This document shows positions 1-9,769 of a stretch of 64,000 bases of DNA, one piece after another. The position numbers and the translations under genes are program-made. This DNA is from Bacillota bacterium (GTDB lineage: Bacteria > Bacillota > Clostridia > Lachnospirales > Lachnospiraceae). The number at the start of each line of letters is the position of its first letter. Position 1 is the stretch's first letter. The stretch spans positions 1 to 64,000 of the forward strand of contig JAEYFP010000045.1 in NCBI GenBank assembly GCA_023402845.1. Reading direction: 5' to 3'. The notes below the pieces were generated by a model, which ran no database searches, was not told where the DNA came from, and worked only from the letters and a program-made list of their open reading frames with translations.

Positions 1-92
1 GGGCTTAGGTAGTCGTTTTTTGTTTTTTAAGAAATAGTATAAAAATATATGATTTTTATTTCATTTCTCACTTGACATCACACCGCTGGACT

Positions 93-2018
93 TTATCGAA
101 CATCGATTTGATTGATTATTTTCTCACAGCACTTTGCCGTGTCATACCATTTCCGCTTTCTTGAAAAAAGTTCCGCTCTGAACGCCAAATCAGAAAGATC
201 TTTTTCTCCGATTCTGCGCGCTGTGTGCCTGACAAGATGAATAATGTCCTCCAGCTGCTCATACCGATTCTCACTGACAGCGTACCGCAGCTGCCCTGAA
301 AGTCTTTGCAGCTCATCAAATCCGGCTGACCGTTCTCCCTCCGTGACCGGCACTTCCTCTTCGGAAAGCGGAAACGGCAGATCGCCGCCGATTTGTGTCC
401 GTTCCGGTTGTCCGCTGTTCTCCTGTCCGCTGCTTCCGGACACGTCCTCTTTTACAGGTGAAAGTGTAACCTGAAGCAGGAACGTGCTGCCTCTTCCGTA
501 TTCACTCCTTGCGCGAATTGTTCCGCCCATCAACTCCGCCAGATTCTTGCAGATTGCAAGTCCGAGACCCGTTCCCCCATATTTTCTCGTCGCAGAGCCA
601 TCCACCTGACTAAACCGCCGAAACAGCAGATCCATTTTTTCGGGGGAAATACCAACCCCCGTATCCGATACGGAAAACTCCAGTACATCTTCCTCCTCTA
701 TCATGGAAATATCCTGTACGGAAACAGTAATTGCCCCCGCGTCGGTAAATTTGATAGCATTTCCGATTAAATTGTTCATGATCTGGCGCAGTCGGTCTGG
801 ATCTCCAATCACATAGCGGGGCAGTTCAAAAGCGGTATGGTAAAAGAATTCCAATCCCTTTTTTCGGGCAAGGACCGTATGAATTTTGACGATTTCCTCC
901 ATAAACTCGTGCAGATGAAACGGCTCCTTCCTGATCGAAAGTGTACCAGCCTCAATACTGGAAAAGTCGAGAATGTCATTGATGACCCGAAGCAGTGCAT
1001 TGCCGCTCATCTTTGCCATATTGACATATTCGAGCTGTTCTGTATTCATCTCCATCTGTGAAAGCAGTTCCATCATGCCGATCAAGCCGTTTAACGGTGT
1101 CCTGATTTCATGACTCATATTTGCGATGAATTCACTTTTCAGCCGGTTGACGAGTTCTGCCTCTTCCTTGCTCTTTAACAGCATCATCTCGTAATTTTTC
1201 CGTTCGGTGATATCTTCAATCGCCACGACGATCTGTGTCTCCTCCGTATGTGTGATCGGAATAAAGTTGATATCTACCCAGAGTCCCGTTCGAGTTTCAT
1301 CTATAAAAAACTCATGCTTGATAATAACTTCCCTATGGCCGCTCCCTTCTTTGATGAGCTCCACAATGTTTCGGCGGATATCACAAAGACCGCATTTCTC
1401 CCCCCTGCCACAGCCCTTACTGTTAAACGCGCAGTGTGTGGCATCTCCGAAGCGCAGCCCAATGATGTCTTCTTTACCGCCGATATGAAACATTTCCAAA
1501 AACGGATTATTGTACCAGCGTACGGTTGTATCACCTGCAAGCAGCACAATACCGATCGGCAGGGCTTCTATCAGATTATTTAAGTTATTCTTTTCTTTTT
1601 TGATTTCCTCTTCTATTTTTTTGATTCGGTCGATATCACGAAATACAACGACAATGCCTTCCGCCTTCTCGCTGCCGCTTCCGTAAATCGGCGAACAGGT
1701 TGCAGAAACAAACGGCCTCTTTCCGGTTTTCGTATTCAATACAGAATAATTGGGGAGACCCATTGAGGTTCTGCCGATCAGTGCACTCTTCAGCGGACTA
1801 TCCAGACGTTCGCCGGAAAAATAATCCGTCAGAGGAAATACCTCGTCAAAGGATCTTCCGGCCGCCTCCTCATTAAGCCAGCCGGTGATCCGCTCTCCCG
1901 CCGCATTGATGTAAATCACGCTGCCATTCCGGTCGGCCATAATGACTCCGTCTCCGATGCAGGACAATGCATCCGACAAGAACTGTACCCGGTTTTCCTC
2001 CTGTATATTTCGAAGCAA
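93..2018 (-). CDS. PAS-domain sensor histidine kinase with degenerate C-terminal HPt-like tail
   Basis: Last gene of the chemotaxis operon. Two PAS domains (about residues 15-135 and 150-275) lead into a HisKA helix with the motif FIANMSHEIRTPLNG (phospho-His near residue 303) and an HATPase_c domain (N box NNLIGNAIKF, G boxes DTGVGIS and GGTGLGL). The second PAS has a Cys cluster (CAFNSKGCGRGEKCGLC) seen in some redox or metal-sensing PAS domains. The last 75 residues look like a histidine phosphotransfer bundle (HLVRHTARRIG) but are not preceded by a receiver domain. No transmembrane segment is visible, so it is probably cytoplasmic. A GTG at 2027 overlaps the cheD stop, but the GGAGG lies on top of it; the TTG at 2018 has correct spacing (8 nt) and is chosen. 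Signal and partner response regulator are unknown. Confidence 0.85.
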   Translation of the reverse strand: MLRNIQEENRVQFLSDALSCIGDGVIMADRNGSVIYINAAGERITGWLNEEAAGRSFDEVFPLTDYFSGERLDSPLKSALIGRTSMGLPNYSVLNTKTGKRPFVSATCSPIYGSGSEKAEGIVVVFRDIDRIKKIEEEIKKEKNNLNNLIEALPIGIVLLAGDTTVRWYNNPFLEMFHIGGKEDIIGLRFGDATHCAFNSKGCGRGEKCGLCDIRRNIVELIKEGSGHREVIIKHEFFIDETRTGLWVDINFIPITHTEETQIVVAIEDITERKNYEMMLLKSKEEAELVNRLKSEFIANMSHEIRTPLNGLIGMMELLSQMEMNTEQLEYVNMAKMSGNALLRVINDILDFSSIEAGTLSIRKEPFHLHEFMEEIVKIHTVLARKKGLEFFYHTAFELPRYVIGDPDRLRQIMNNLIGNAIKFTDAGAITVSVQDISMIEEEDVLEFSVSDTGVGISPEKMDLLFRRFSQVDGSATRKYGGTGLGLAICKNLAELMGGTIRARSEYGRGSTFLLQVTLSPVKEDVSGSSGQENSGQPERTQIGGDLPFPLSEEEVPVTEGERSAGFDELQRLSGQLRYAVSENRYEQLEDIIHLVRHTARRIGEKDLSDLAFRAELFSRKRKWYDTAKCCEKIINQIDVR

Positions 2019-2023
2019 CCGTT

Positions 2024-2503
2024 TCACCTCCCTGCTGTCATGATCGGTTGGCAGAATATTTGCACGGCACCGGTACTTACATCCATCGCGAGCGTCCTGC
2101 TTTCATTTCCATACAGATCCTCTTTTTGTATCCGAAGGCCCATATCCTGCAGCACCGCTTTTACAGCCCCCACATTTTTCAGCCCGATCCGGTAAATATC
2201 ACAGCTGCTGCCGGAATCCGCACCGCCGTACATCTGGATCAGCAGTTCTTCCTTTCGGCAGTCATACCGCCGGCAGATGGAAGTGATCATCAGGGGAACA
2301 CCCGTTTTGGCAAAATATGCCGGCCTCTCCATAGCCGCTTTCCTGTCAAGCGGAAAAGGCAGTACGACATGAATCATACCCGCTGCCCTTCTGCCGGGAC
2401 AATAAGCCGTCACTGCCACACATGATGCAAGGGCAAACGTCCTGATCGTATCTTCTTTTCCATCGGACAAAATATATTCTCCCATCCCCACTACATGATC
2501 CAT
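2024..2503 (-). CDS. cheD: Chemoreceptor glutamine deamidase CheD
   Basis: CheD deamidates specific Gln residues of methyl-accepting chemotaxis proteins and, in Bacillus-type systems, works with CheC. The 159-residue protein has the family's catalytic Cys and His in the usual context: LASCVAV (Cys28) and AGMIHVVLPFP (His45), followed by a Thr-containing core. I chose the ATG at 2503 because AAGGAG lies 7 nt before it; a longer reading to 2533 would overlap cheB. The gene sits between cheB and the histidine kinase, and its stop overlaps the kinase's upstream GTG. No cheC is visible in the window. Confidence 0.9.
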   Translation of the reverse strand: MDHVVGMGEYILSDGKEDTIRTFALASCVAVTAYCPGRRAAGMIHVVLPFPLDRKAAMERPAYFAKTGVPLMITSICRRYDCRKEELLIQMYGGADSGSSCDIYRIGLKNVGAVKAVLQDMGLRIQKEDLYGNESRTLAMDVSTGAVQIFCQPIMTAGR

Positions 2504-2514
2504 TATCCTTCTCC

Positions 2515-3540
2515 TTAGTTCAGCATACCGCACAGCACCTGCGGGATATTTCCAAGAGGTGTCTGTGTCTCCACGCCTCCGATATCATACGCCACTTTCG
2601 GCATTCCATACACGACCGAGGATGCCTCATCCTGGCCGATCGTCCTGCAGCCCTTGCGGCGCATGGCAAGCATTCCCTTTGCGCCGTCATAGCCCATGCC
2701 GGTCAGCAATATCCCGACCGCATCCTTGCCGGCTTCCCTTGCCACCGAGTCAAACAGGACATCCACGGACGGGCAATGACCGTTCACCTTTTCGCCCTGA
2801 AAGCACTCGATTCGGTATTTGGTTCCGGCCTTTTTGATCCGCATCTGACGATCACCCGGTGCAACATATACGCTGCCCTTTTCCACAATATCGCCGGTGA
2901 CGGCTTCCTTTACGTGCAGGACCGTCTGACTGTCCAGTCTTTCTGCAAACATCCTGGAGAAAACAGGAGGGATGTGCTGTACAATGACGATTCCCGGAAT
3001 TGTGGGAGGCAGGGCACTGAGCACATTGTAAATTGCCTCTGTCCCTCCGGTAGACGCTCCGATTGCAATAATCCTGCCCGCGCTGCCCGCCAGGCTGCCG
3101 GAAATTTTCCCTGATGGCGGCTCCGACTTCAAACATGCCGCTTTGACATTCGAAGCAGCTTTTATTTTCTGGATCATGTCGCGCCCAAACGCTTCCACAC
3201 TTCCATTTCTCTGCGGATCAGGTTTCACTACAAAATCGACGGCACCGGCCTCCATTGCCTCAAATACCTTATCACTGACAGCACTGACCATCACGACTGG
3301 CACAAAATACTGCGGCAGCAGGCGGCGCACAAATTCTATTCCATTCATGCCCGGCATCTCTACATCACACAGGAGAACATCCGGCCTTTTTTCCAAAATC
3401 CTGTCCCTTGCCTCAAATGGATTGGAGGCCACGGCCACGACTTCTATTTGGAAATCCAAAGAAAGTATTTTTTTAATCGACTCGCGGAACAACAGACTGT
3501 CGTCAACCACAAGCACCTTAATTTTTCGGTATCTGTCCAT
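2515..3540 (-). CDS. cheB: Chemotaxis response regulator protein-glutamate methylesterase CheB
   Basis: CheB removes methyl groups from receptor glutamates during adaptation and can deamidate receptors; CheA activates it by phosphorylation. The N-terminal receiver domain has the acidic pair VVDDS and the phospho-acceptor Asp59 (LLCDVEMPGMNG). The C-terminal methylesterase domain has IGASTGGTEAI (catalytic Ser), IVQHIPP (His) and LLTGMGYDGAKG (Asp), so the Ser-His-Asp triad is complete. Length 341 residues is normal. The start ATG has AAGGAG 9 nt upstream. It lies 6 nt after cheR. Confidence 0.95.
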   Translation of the reverse strand: MDRYRKIKVLVVDDSLLFRESIKKILSLDFQIEVVAVASNPFEARDRILEKRPDVLLCDVEMPGMNGIEFVRRLLPQYFVPVVMVSAVSDKVFEAMEAGAVDFVVKPDPQRNGSVEAFGRDMIQKIKAASNVKAACLKSEPPSGKISGSLAGSAGRIIAIGASTGGTEAIYNVLSALPPTIPGIVIVQHIPPVFSRMFAERLDSQTVLHVKEAVTGDIVEKGSVYVAPGDRQMRIKKAGTKYRIECFQGEKVNGHCPSVDVLFDSVAREAGKDAVGILLTGMGYDGAKGMLAMRRKGCRTIGQDEASSVVYGMPKVAYDIGGVETQTPLGNIPQVLCGMLN

Positions 3541-3546
3541 TGACCG

Positions 3547-4359
3547 TTACTCCTTCCTATAAACCGCAGGCATCATGTAACGATAGCGCATCGTCTCGCG
3601 ATTTAATCCCTCCGAGTGACCGATAAACAAAAAACCTCCCGGCTCCGTAATATCGTAAAGACGCTGAACAAGCTTATCCTTTGTTTCATTATCAAAATAA
3701 ATCATAACATTACGGCAGAAGATCACATGCATTTTCTTTTTAAAGGGCAGGGTGCGATCCATCAGGTTAATGCTGCCGAAAATCACCTCATCTTTAATTT
3801 TATCTGCAACAGCATACTGCTCGTCATTGATCCGTTTAAAATAAGATTTTTTCCATGCGGGAGGCAAATCAGCTATTTTATCGGACGTATACAACCCCGC
3901 CTTCGCGATGTCGATTACACCCTGCGAAATATCCGTCGCGAGTACTTTCGTATCCCAACCTGACTTGTTCATTCCAAAAAACTCGTCAAGAAGCATCGCA
4001 AGTGTATAAGGCTCCTCCCCCGTGGAGCACGCCGCACTCCAAATGCGCAGATCCTTGCTCTGCACGGTCTTTGCCAGATAAGGCAAAACCATTTCTTTGA
4101 AAAAACGGAAATGCTCCGGCTCTCTCATAAAAAATGTATAGTTTGTTGTAATTTTATCCAGCATCAACGAAGCAGCCTGTCCCGTCTTGTCCGCCTTCAC
4201 ATATTCCATATATTCCGACAGGGTGCTTATATTCAGATTTGTCAGCACCTGGCCGAGCCGTCCTTCAATCAAAACCTTCTTTTCTTTTTTAAAATGAATA
4301 CCGTAATTGGCTTTGATATATTGGGCAAATTTTGTAAATTCTTCTTCTTTGATAACCAT
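3547..4359 (-). CDS. cheR: Chemotaxis protein methyltransferase CheR
   Basis: CheR transfers methyl groups from S-adenosylmethionine to receptor glutamates, opposing CheB. The 270-residue protein has the N-terminal helical CheR domain and a Rossmann methyltransferase core with IWSAACSTGEEPYTLAMLL (SAM-binding) and VIFCRNVMIYFD. No C-terminal TPR or receptor-tethering pentapeptide-binding insertion stands out. GAGGG lies 7 nt before the ATG. It stands between cheW and cheB in the same leftward operon. Confidence 0.95.
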   Translation of the reverse strand: MVIKEEEFTKFAQYIKANYGIHFKKEKKVLIEGRLGQVLTNLNISTLSEYMEYVKADKTGQAASLMLDKITTNYTFFMREPEHFRFFKEMVLPYLAKTVQSKDLRIWSAACSTGEEPYTLAMLLDEFFGMNKSGWDTKVLATDISQGVIDIAKAGLYTSDKIADLPPAWKKSYFKRINDEQYAVADKIKDEVIFGSINLMDRTLPFKKKMHVIFCRNVMIYFDNETKDKLVQRLYDITEPGGFLFIGHSEGLNRETMRYRYMMPAVYRKE

Positions 4360-4424
4360 TCCAATACCCTCATCTGACAGGAGAAGGAGAGCCCGACGGC
4401 ACTCCTTCCACCCTTTTTATCCGA

Positions 4425-4946
4425 TCAATTTGCAGATACTTCCTGCCTTCCGGAAATTTGCTCTACTTCGTCGTCGGTAAGCAGCCTCTGACAGTCGAGC
4501 AGCAATTTCACACTTCCGCCGGTTTTCCCGATTCCTTTAATATACTTATGTCCGTTCTGATTGATTTCCGGCGGCGGAGCAATATCCTCATCCTGCATTG
4601 CCAGTACCTCCACAACACTGTCCACAATCAGTCCGATTGAAACATCATTTGTATCAAGAACAATAATGCAGGTCCTGTCATCATATTCTCTCATAGCCTT
4701 TTTAAACCGCAGCCTTGCATCCATGACCGGAATAATCTTACCACGCAGGTTCGTAACGCCCTTCACGTATTCCGGCATTTCCGGAATTACCGTAATCGGC
4801 TGTATTACGATGATTTCTGTCACATATCGGATCTCCATCCCATACAGCTCTTCTCCCATCGTAAAAATCAGGTATTTCCCCTTCAGGGTATCTTCGTCCT
4901 CCATATCCACTCCCGCCAGGTTTAATAAATCTGCTGTCTGTGCCAT
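4425..4946 (-). CDS. cheW: Chemotaxis coupling protein CheW
   Basis: CheW is the SH3-like adaptor that couples CheA to receptors. The 173-residue protein carries the CheW domain: KYLIFTMGEELYGMEIRYVTEI, the conserved VKGVTNLRGKIIPVMDAR, and CIIVLDTNDVSIGLIVDSVVEV. About 25 residues precede the domain, and a Gln/Glu-rich tail follows. A strong AAGGAGGA is 7 nt before the ATG. It follows cheA by about 40 nt. Confidence 0.95.
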   Translation of the reverse strand: MAQTADLLNLAGVDMEDEDTLKGKYLIFTMGEELYGMEIRYVTEIIVIQPITVIPEMPEYVKGVTNLRGKIIPVMDARLRFKKAMREYDDRTCIIVLDTNDVSIGLIVDSVVEVLAMQDEDIAPPPEINQNGHKYIKGIGKTGGSVKLLLDCQRLLTDDEVEQISGRQEVSAN

Positions 4947-4986
4947 TTTTATATCCTCCTTTATTTTATTCAGCTTTTTCAGTCAC

Positions 4987-7056
4987 TTAGTTTTTGACAT
5001 TTAACAGTCCACCGACATTGAGAATCAGACTGATGCTGCCATCGCCCAAAAGAGTACAGCCAGCCAGTTCCTCTACTCTTCTGATATTCTTCATATAAGA
5101 TGGAAGTGCCTTTACGACTACCTGATTCTGTCCTAACAACTCGTCGGCAAATAAAATTATAGATTTCTCATCCTGCTCGATCATAAGCATGACACCCTGT
5201 GTCAAATCAGTCGTATCGGATTCCACCGCAAACAGCTCATGCAGACGAACGATCGGATAACATTCTCCCCGCACCATGATCATCTCATTACCCTCCGGGT
5301 CTCTGATCAGATTAGGAGCCTCCGCACGAAACGTCTCTCTGATTGATGTCGTCGGCAGCGTATATTTTGCCGCACCCACTCTGATATTCATGCCGTCGAT
5401 AATTGCCAGTGTGAGCGGGATCTTCAGGGTTGTCACCGTACCTGCCCCCTCCACGCTGTCTACTGATACCGATCCGCCGATTGTCTCCAGGTTCTTGACC
5501 ACAACATCCATTCCAACGCCTCGTCCTGAGAATTCCGTGACATTATCATTTGTGGAAAAGCCCGGAAGAAAAATCAGATTGTAGATCTCCCTGTCCGACA
5601 GCTCGCCTTCCTGCTTGTTGATCAGGCCGTGATCTATCGCCCGCTGCAGTACCTTTTCTTTATTGATGCCGGCTCCGTCATCGCTGACGATAATCAGCAC
5701 ATCGCTGCCGGCATTTTTGGCTTCCAGAACGATCCGTCCCGCCCGCGGTTTGCCTGCGGCAACGCGTTCATCTGTCGATTCAATACCGTGATCGACGGAA
5801 TTCCGGACAAGGTGCATAAGCGGATCGGAAATATGTTCGATAATGTTCTTGTCAACCTCCGTCCCTTCTCCGAGCAGTGTGAGCTCCGCCTCCTTGCCAA
5901 GCCTGCGGTTCATATCCCGCACAATTCGAAACATCTTCCGAAATGACCCCGACAGCGGAACCATGCGGATAGACATAACCATATCCTGCATCTCACCGGT
6001 TATTTTCTTGAGCTGACGCGCAGACTTATAAAAGTTGACAAGCGGCAAATCCTGCAAATCCGGGTTCTGCGTAACCATCGCTTCGGCAATTACCATTTCA
6101 CCCATTAAATCCATCAGCTTGTCCAGCTTTACAACATCGACGCTGATCATACTCTGATGTGAGCTCTTGCATTCGGACTGAATTTGTTCGAGCTGTTCGT
6201 GCTCTGACGCCAGCCTTGGAACGATCACCTGACATTCCTGTACCTTTGCCTTCTGCTCCTTGGCGAACTTTTCCTCCGTCACCTCCGTCAGCTCGATCTC
6301 TCTCACAAACGCGGTCTTAGATAAATATTCTTGCAGCTCCTGCAGTGTCTGGTCGACTCTTAAAATGATTCTGAAGCCGCTTTCCCGGATGACACGGATA
6401 CTATCTGTATTATCGATAATATCCTCCGGAAAATAAGCGAACTCCTCCGTAATATCTTTTAAATTATGAATGATCGCAAATGCGCGGATATTTTCCATTT
6501 CACAGCCGGCTTCAAAAAAGATCACCGCTTCGTAGGTTTTCTTATCGCCGCCCGCGCTGTTCCTGACAGGCGGAAGGTAGTATTGCTGTGTGACAGCCTG
6601 CTCTTTTGCACAGATGTCCGGCTTCTTTGCCTCCTTCGTACCGTTCTCTTCTTTGAGCGTCACTAAAAAGCGTTTAATATGCCCGATGAGTGCTTCCGGA
6701 TCTCCGTCAACATTGTCTGCATTTTTGACCTTTTCCATCTCCAGCTTAATAAAGTCCACGCCTTCAAACAGCAGGTCGGAAAGAATGGAACAATCCAGCT
6801 CCTTTGGGTTCTCCTCCCTGATATAATAGAAGAGATCCTCCATGGTGTGGGACACAGACGCAATATTATTGTACAGCATCATAGCGGAGGAGCCTTTGAT
6901 CGTATGCATGATCCTGAATATTTCATTGACCGCTGCCTGCTCAAAATGATTTGCTTTCTCGCTCTCCAATATCAATTTTTCAAGCTGTTCAATATTCTGA
7001 GAAGTCTCATAGATGAATACCTCCAGCATCGGTTCTGTTGAAAATTCTTTATCCAA
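4987..7056 (-). CDS. cheA: Chemotaxis histidine kinase CheA
   Basis: CheA autophosphorylates in response to receptor state and passes phosphate to CheY/CheB. Visible parts are an N-terminal P1 HPt domain (RIMHTIKGSSAMM, phospho-His), a linker/P2 region, P3 dimerisation helices, the HATPase domain (HLVRNSVDHGIE, SDDGAGIN, GRGVGMDVV) and a C-terminal CheW-like P5 domain. A reading starting at 7167 would add an unlikely hydrophobic leader. Instead I chose the TTG at 7056, which has AAGGAGGAAG just upstream; this gives 689 residues, normal for the family. No cheY is present in the operon, so the output regulator must lie elsewhere. Confidence 0.93.
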   Translation of the reverse strand: MDKEFSTEPMLEVFIYETSQNIEQLEKLILESEKANHFEQAAVNEIFRIMHTIKGSSAMMLYNNIASVSHTMEDLFYYIREENPKELDCSILSDLLFEGVDFIKLEMEKVKNADNVDGDPEALIGHIKRFLVTLKEENGTKEAKKPDICAKEQAVTQQYYLPPVRNSAGGDKKTYEAVIFFEAGCEMENIRAFAIIHNLKDITEEFAYFPEDIIDNTDSIRVIRESGFRIILRVDQTLQELQEYLSKTAFVREIELTEVTEEKFAKEQKAKVQECQVIVPRLASEHEQLEQIQSECKSSHQSMISVDVVKLDKLMDLMGEMVIAEAMVTQNPDLQDLPLVNFYKSARQLKKITGEMQDMVMSIRMVPLSGSFRKMFRIVRDMNRRLGKEAELTLLGEGTEVDKNIIEHISDPLMHLVRNSVDHGIESTDERVAAGKPRAGRIVLEAKNAGSDVLIIVSDDGAGINKEKVLQRAIDHGLINKQEGELSDREIYNLIFLPGFSTNDNVTEFSGRGVGMDVVVKNLETIGGSVSVDSVEGAGTVTTLKIPLTLAIIDGMNIRVGAAKYTLPTTSIRETFRAEAPNLIRDPEGNEMIMVRGECYPIVRLHELFAVESDTTDLTQGVMLMIEQDEKSIILFADELLGQNQVVVKALPSYMKNIRRVEELAGCTLLGDGSISLILNVGGLLNVKN

Positions 7057-7173
7057 TTCTTCTTCCTCCTTTTGCTCCAAGAATAGAAAGAGCCTACTAT
7101 ATAATAAGATACAACAGATTCTAATTTGTTCATACCTCATTCTGTGGTAAATTTCATTATTCGTCAAATTCCT

Positions 7174-9687
7174 TTAAAATTCCTTCATCAACAACTCGGA
7201 TTTGGAATGAATATTTAATTTACTGTAGATATTTCGGAGCGTTGTTCTTACGGTCATTTCGGAAATATAGAGCATATCGCCGATCTCCTTCGCACTTAAA
7301 CGCTCCCTTGCAAGCCGGGCAACCTCCCTTTCCCGTGAGGTCAGCGGCGATTTATTTTGGAATATTCCTTTTCTGATCGCATTTACACCGTTTTGCTGTC
7401 GTTTGCATAGTGCAATAATTGCTGCAATACTTTCTTTTCCGATTCCGTTTTCGGTATCCTCCGCCCTGCGGACCGGGAGTTCGGAAAGTAATTCCTCTAT
7501 CCCGGCGCGCTGTGAAAACGGCATGTAAATCCGATCCTTTACCGCAATATGCAACGCCTCCCGCAAATATTGCTGCGCATCAAGCTGTTCTCCGTTGTCG
7601 TATTTGGCGGACGCCATTAAAATCAGCAGATAAAGCCTCTGCATTTTGGAACCGGTAGCCTCGGCGGAACCCGGCTCCCGTTCCAAAGTCAGTTCACAGA
7701 GTGCATAAAATTCCTTGTATCGCTTTTCCATCAGCAAAAGATACAGATGAAGCACGGTTGCAAACGGAACGGCAGGCGCATACAATAACTTTTTGATTTC
7801 ACTCATGTCGTAAAGCCACGGTGCAATCCAGTCCTTAACACCTGTCAGCAGGCTCAGAAACGACATGCAGTGCTCCGCCAGACGCTGCACATGCAGACCT
7901 GAATTCTCCTGCGCATATTTTTGAATGTTTTTTGTCGCCGCCCAAAATGCTTCCACATCCCCCTTCAAAACCGCCATACGGGCAAGAAGCATCTCGCCGC
8001 TGATACAAATGCAAATCTGCTTATAACCGCGTGCTTCATAAAATGCCTTATGACAGTAGATTTCTGCCTCAGCCTCTTCTCCCCTCATAAACAAAGCCTC
8101 CGCCCGCATCAGGCTGTTGCTTCCGGCACTGTGTCCGCCTGTCAGCCTGAGATATACCGGAAGCAGTTCATCAGTCTGTCTGATCTTACGCTCAAGATCT
8201 CCCACTTTTGTCCAATAGGTATTCAGCATGGAGGTGCCGAAAAGTGTCCATGGCATATCCTGTCTGACGATTAAGGACTTGCTTTTTAGAATATCCCAGG
8301 CAGCATTTATATTTTCTTTTGCTTCGGAATCATCGGCAAGGCCGAAGATTGCCTGCATCAGCTTATATTCCCCTTTTATGATCCGAATCTCCTCGGCAGC
8401 AATCCCCTTTTTCTCTCGAATTATTTTCTCCAGCAGTGTACACAGACGCTGTACCGGCTCCATTTGTCCGCAGGCAAATTCTTCGTAGGCAAAAACTATC
8501 AGCGTCAGCGGATGCTGGCACAGCACTTCGTCCGGGCATTCCACAAGAATTTCCATCATCTGGGACGGCTCGTATTCCTCTTTGTGCTCACTCAGATATT
8601 CCAGACTGAAATCGAGAGACATCAGCGTCTTAAAGTCCTTCACTTTATAATAAAATCCCGCAGCCGGGAAATATTGTGAAATGGCAGCACAGGCAGCACC
8701 TGCCTTCCGGTAGGTGCTGTTCTGGTATTCTTCAGGCTGCAGGTAACAAAAACGATTACGCAGGTAATCCTGCAAAATGCTGTGCATGCTGTAAAGAGCT
8801 TTACTGGGAAGATAGTTGATAAAATCATTTGTTTTTAACAGCTCTTCAATAGTTTCCGGCAGGACCACCTGATCAAGCATAATAGCGGCTTGGCGGGCGT
8901 TAAAGCAGTCCAGAATCGAAACCGACAACAGAAAATCCTTCTCCTCTAAAGACAGCTTGTCCCAAATGGCAGTTTCGACAAGATGCTCGATATCGGAATT
9001 AAAATCGAAGGAGCCTGTCTCCTGATAATTAATCAATTGCAGATGAATTGCGGATACCCACCCTTCCGTGCTGACAAACAGCTTTTCCAGCTCTTCTCCG
9101 GTAAGGCGGAGACCCTGCATACGAAATAAGCACGCCGTACTTTCCCTGTCAAAAAAGAATGAGGAGGCCGTAATCGTATGAATATTATTATTATGAATTG
9201 AAAAACGCTGCTGCACACCCAACTGCTGCGTAATGAACACGATATGCAGCCTGGGATTTCCATGCATGGAAAAAACACTGATCAGTTCGCGGGAAACCTT
9301 GCAGTCCACAAGCTGGTAATTATCGATGACAAGCCAGGTCTCCCTCTCGCAGGAAATACCACGCAAATAAGACGCTATCCGAAACAGCGTCTCCATTGTT
9401 GCCATTTTTAAATTCTGTAAATCATCCGCGACTCTGCCGCTCACATTGGAAAACAGCTCACAGATGCCCATCCACGCAATAGATCCCGGCTCACCAAGGC
9501 TTGTGTACCAGTATTGGGCGGAATCCTGCGGAAGATTTTCGTTTAAATATTCCCTGACAGCCGTCGTCTTTCCAAAGCCGGACGGCGCCTCTACGATTGT
9601 AAGAGGATATTCCAGAATCCGGGAAAGTTGTTTTTTCAGTTTTTCCGGAAAGTAGTATTTCTGCTGCTGATCCGTTTTTTTATACAT
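7174..9687 (-). CDS. MalT/LuxR-family ATP-dependent transcriptional regulator
   Basis: Large (837-residue) signal-integrating regulator. An N-terminal STAND-type NTPase has a Walker A motif VEAPSGFGKTTAVREYL (about residue 37) and a Walker B-like WLVIDNYQL; a long helical, probably TPR-like, middle follows. A C-terminal LuxR helix-turn-helix (LTSREREVARLARERLSAKEIGDMLYISEMTVRTTLRNIYSKL) ends the protein. It is the first gene of the operon and 117 nt upstream of cheA, so it probably controls the chemotaxis genes or itself; the inducer is not evident. GGAGG precedes two adjacent ATGs; the second (9687) has the better spacing. A perfect 8-bp inverted repeat lies 48 nt upstream. Confidence 0.88.
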   Translation of the reverse strand: MYKKTDQQQKYYFPEKLKKQLSRILEYPLTIVEAPSGFGKTTAVREYLNENLPQDSAQYWYTSLGEPGSIAWMGICELFSNVSGRVADDLQNLKMATMETLFRIASYLRGISCERETWLVIDNYQLVDCKVSRELISVFSMHGNPRLHIVFITQQLGVQQRFSIHNNNIHTITASSFFFDRESTACLFRMQGLRLTGEELEKLFVSTEGWVSAIHLQLINYQETGSFDFNSDIEHLVETAIWDKLSLEEKDFLLSVSILDCFNARQAAIMLDQVVLPETIEELLKTNDFINYLPSKALYSMHSILQDYLRNRFCYLQPEEYQNSTYRKAGAACAAISQYFPAAGFYYKVKDFKTLMSLDFSLEYLSEHKEEYEPSQMMEILVECPDEVLCQHPLTLIVFAYEEFACGQMEPVQRLCTLLEKIIREKKGIAAEEIRIIKGEYKLMQAIFGLADDSEAKENINAAWDILKSKSLIVRQDMPWTLFGTSMLNTYWTKVGDLERKIRQTDELLPVYLRLTGGHSAGSNSLMRAEALFMRGEEAEAEIYCHKAFYEARGYKQICICISGEMLLARMAVLKGDVEAFWAATKNIQKYAQENSGLHVQRLAEHCMSFLSLLTGVKDWIAPWLYDMSEIKKLLYAPAVPFATVLHLYLLLMEKRYKEFYALCELTLEREPGSAEATGSKMQRLYLLILMASAKYDNGEQLDAQQYLREALHIAVKDRIYMPFSQRAGIEELLSELPVRRAEDTENGIGKESIAAIIALCKRQQNGVNAIRKGIFQNKSPLTSREREVARLARERLSAKEIGDMLYISEMTVRTTLRNIYSKLNIHSKSELLMKEF

Positions 9688-9734
9688 CATACTTCCTCCG
9701 ATATAAATGACAGGAATATTTACTGACGTTCATA

Positions 9735-9753
9735 ATTGGTAACTATTACCAAT
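9735..9753. promoter_or_regulatory. Inverted repeat, candidate operator of the che operon regulator
   Basis: Perfect palindrome with arms ATTGGTAA and TTACCAAT and a 3-bp centre. It lies between the predicted promoter and the start of the MalT/LuxR-like gene, just downstream of the predicted transcription start. This suits autoregulation. The binding protein is unknown. Confidence 0.45.
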
Positions 9754-9769
9754 CCCTCTCTGGACTTTG

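Noticed and set aside
1..92. Gene or RNA at the left edge
   Set aside because: AT-rich, no ribosome site or stable hairpin seen; only the downstream region of the histidine kinase gene.
7057..7167. Longer N-terminus for CheA
   Set aside because: The added residues are hydrophobic and unlike any CheA, while a TTG with AAGGAGG upstream gives a normal P1 domain start.
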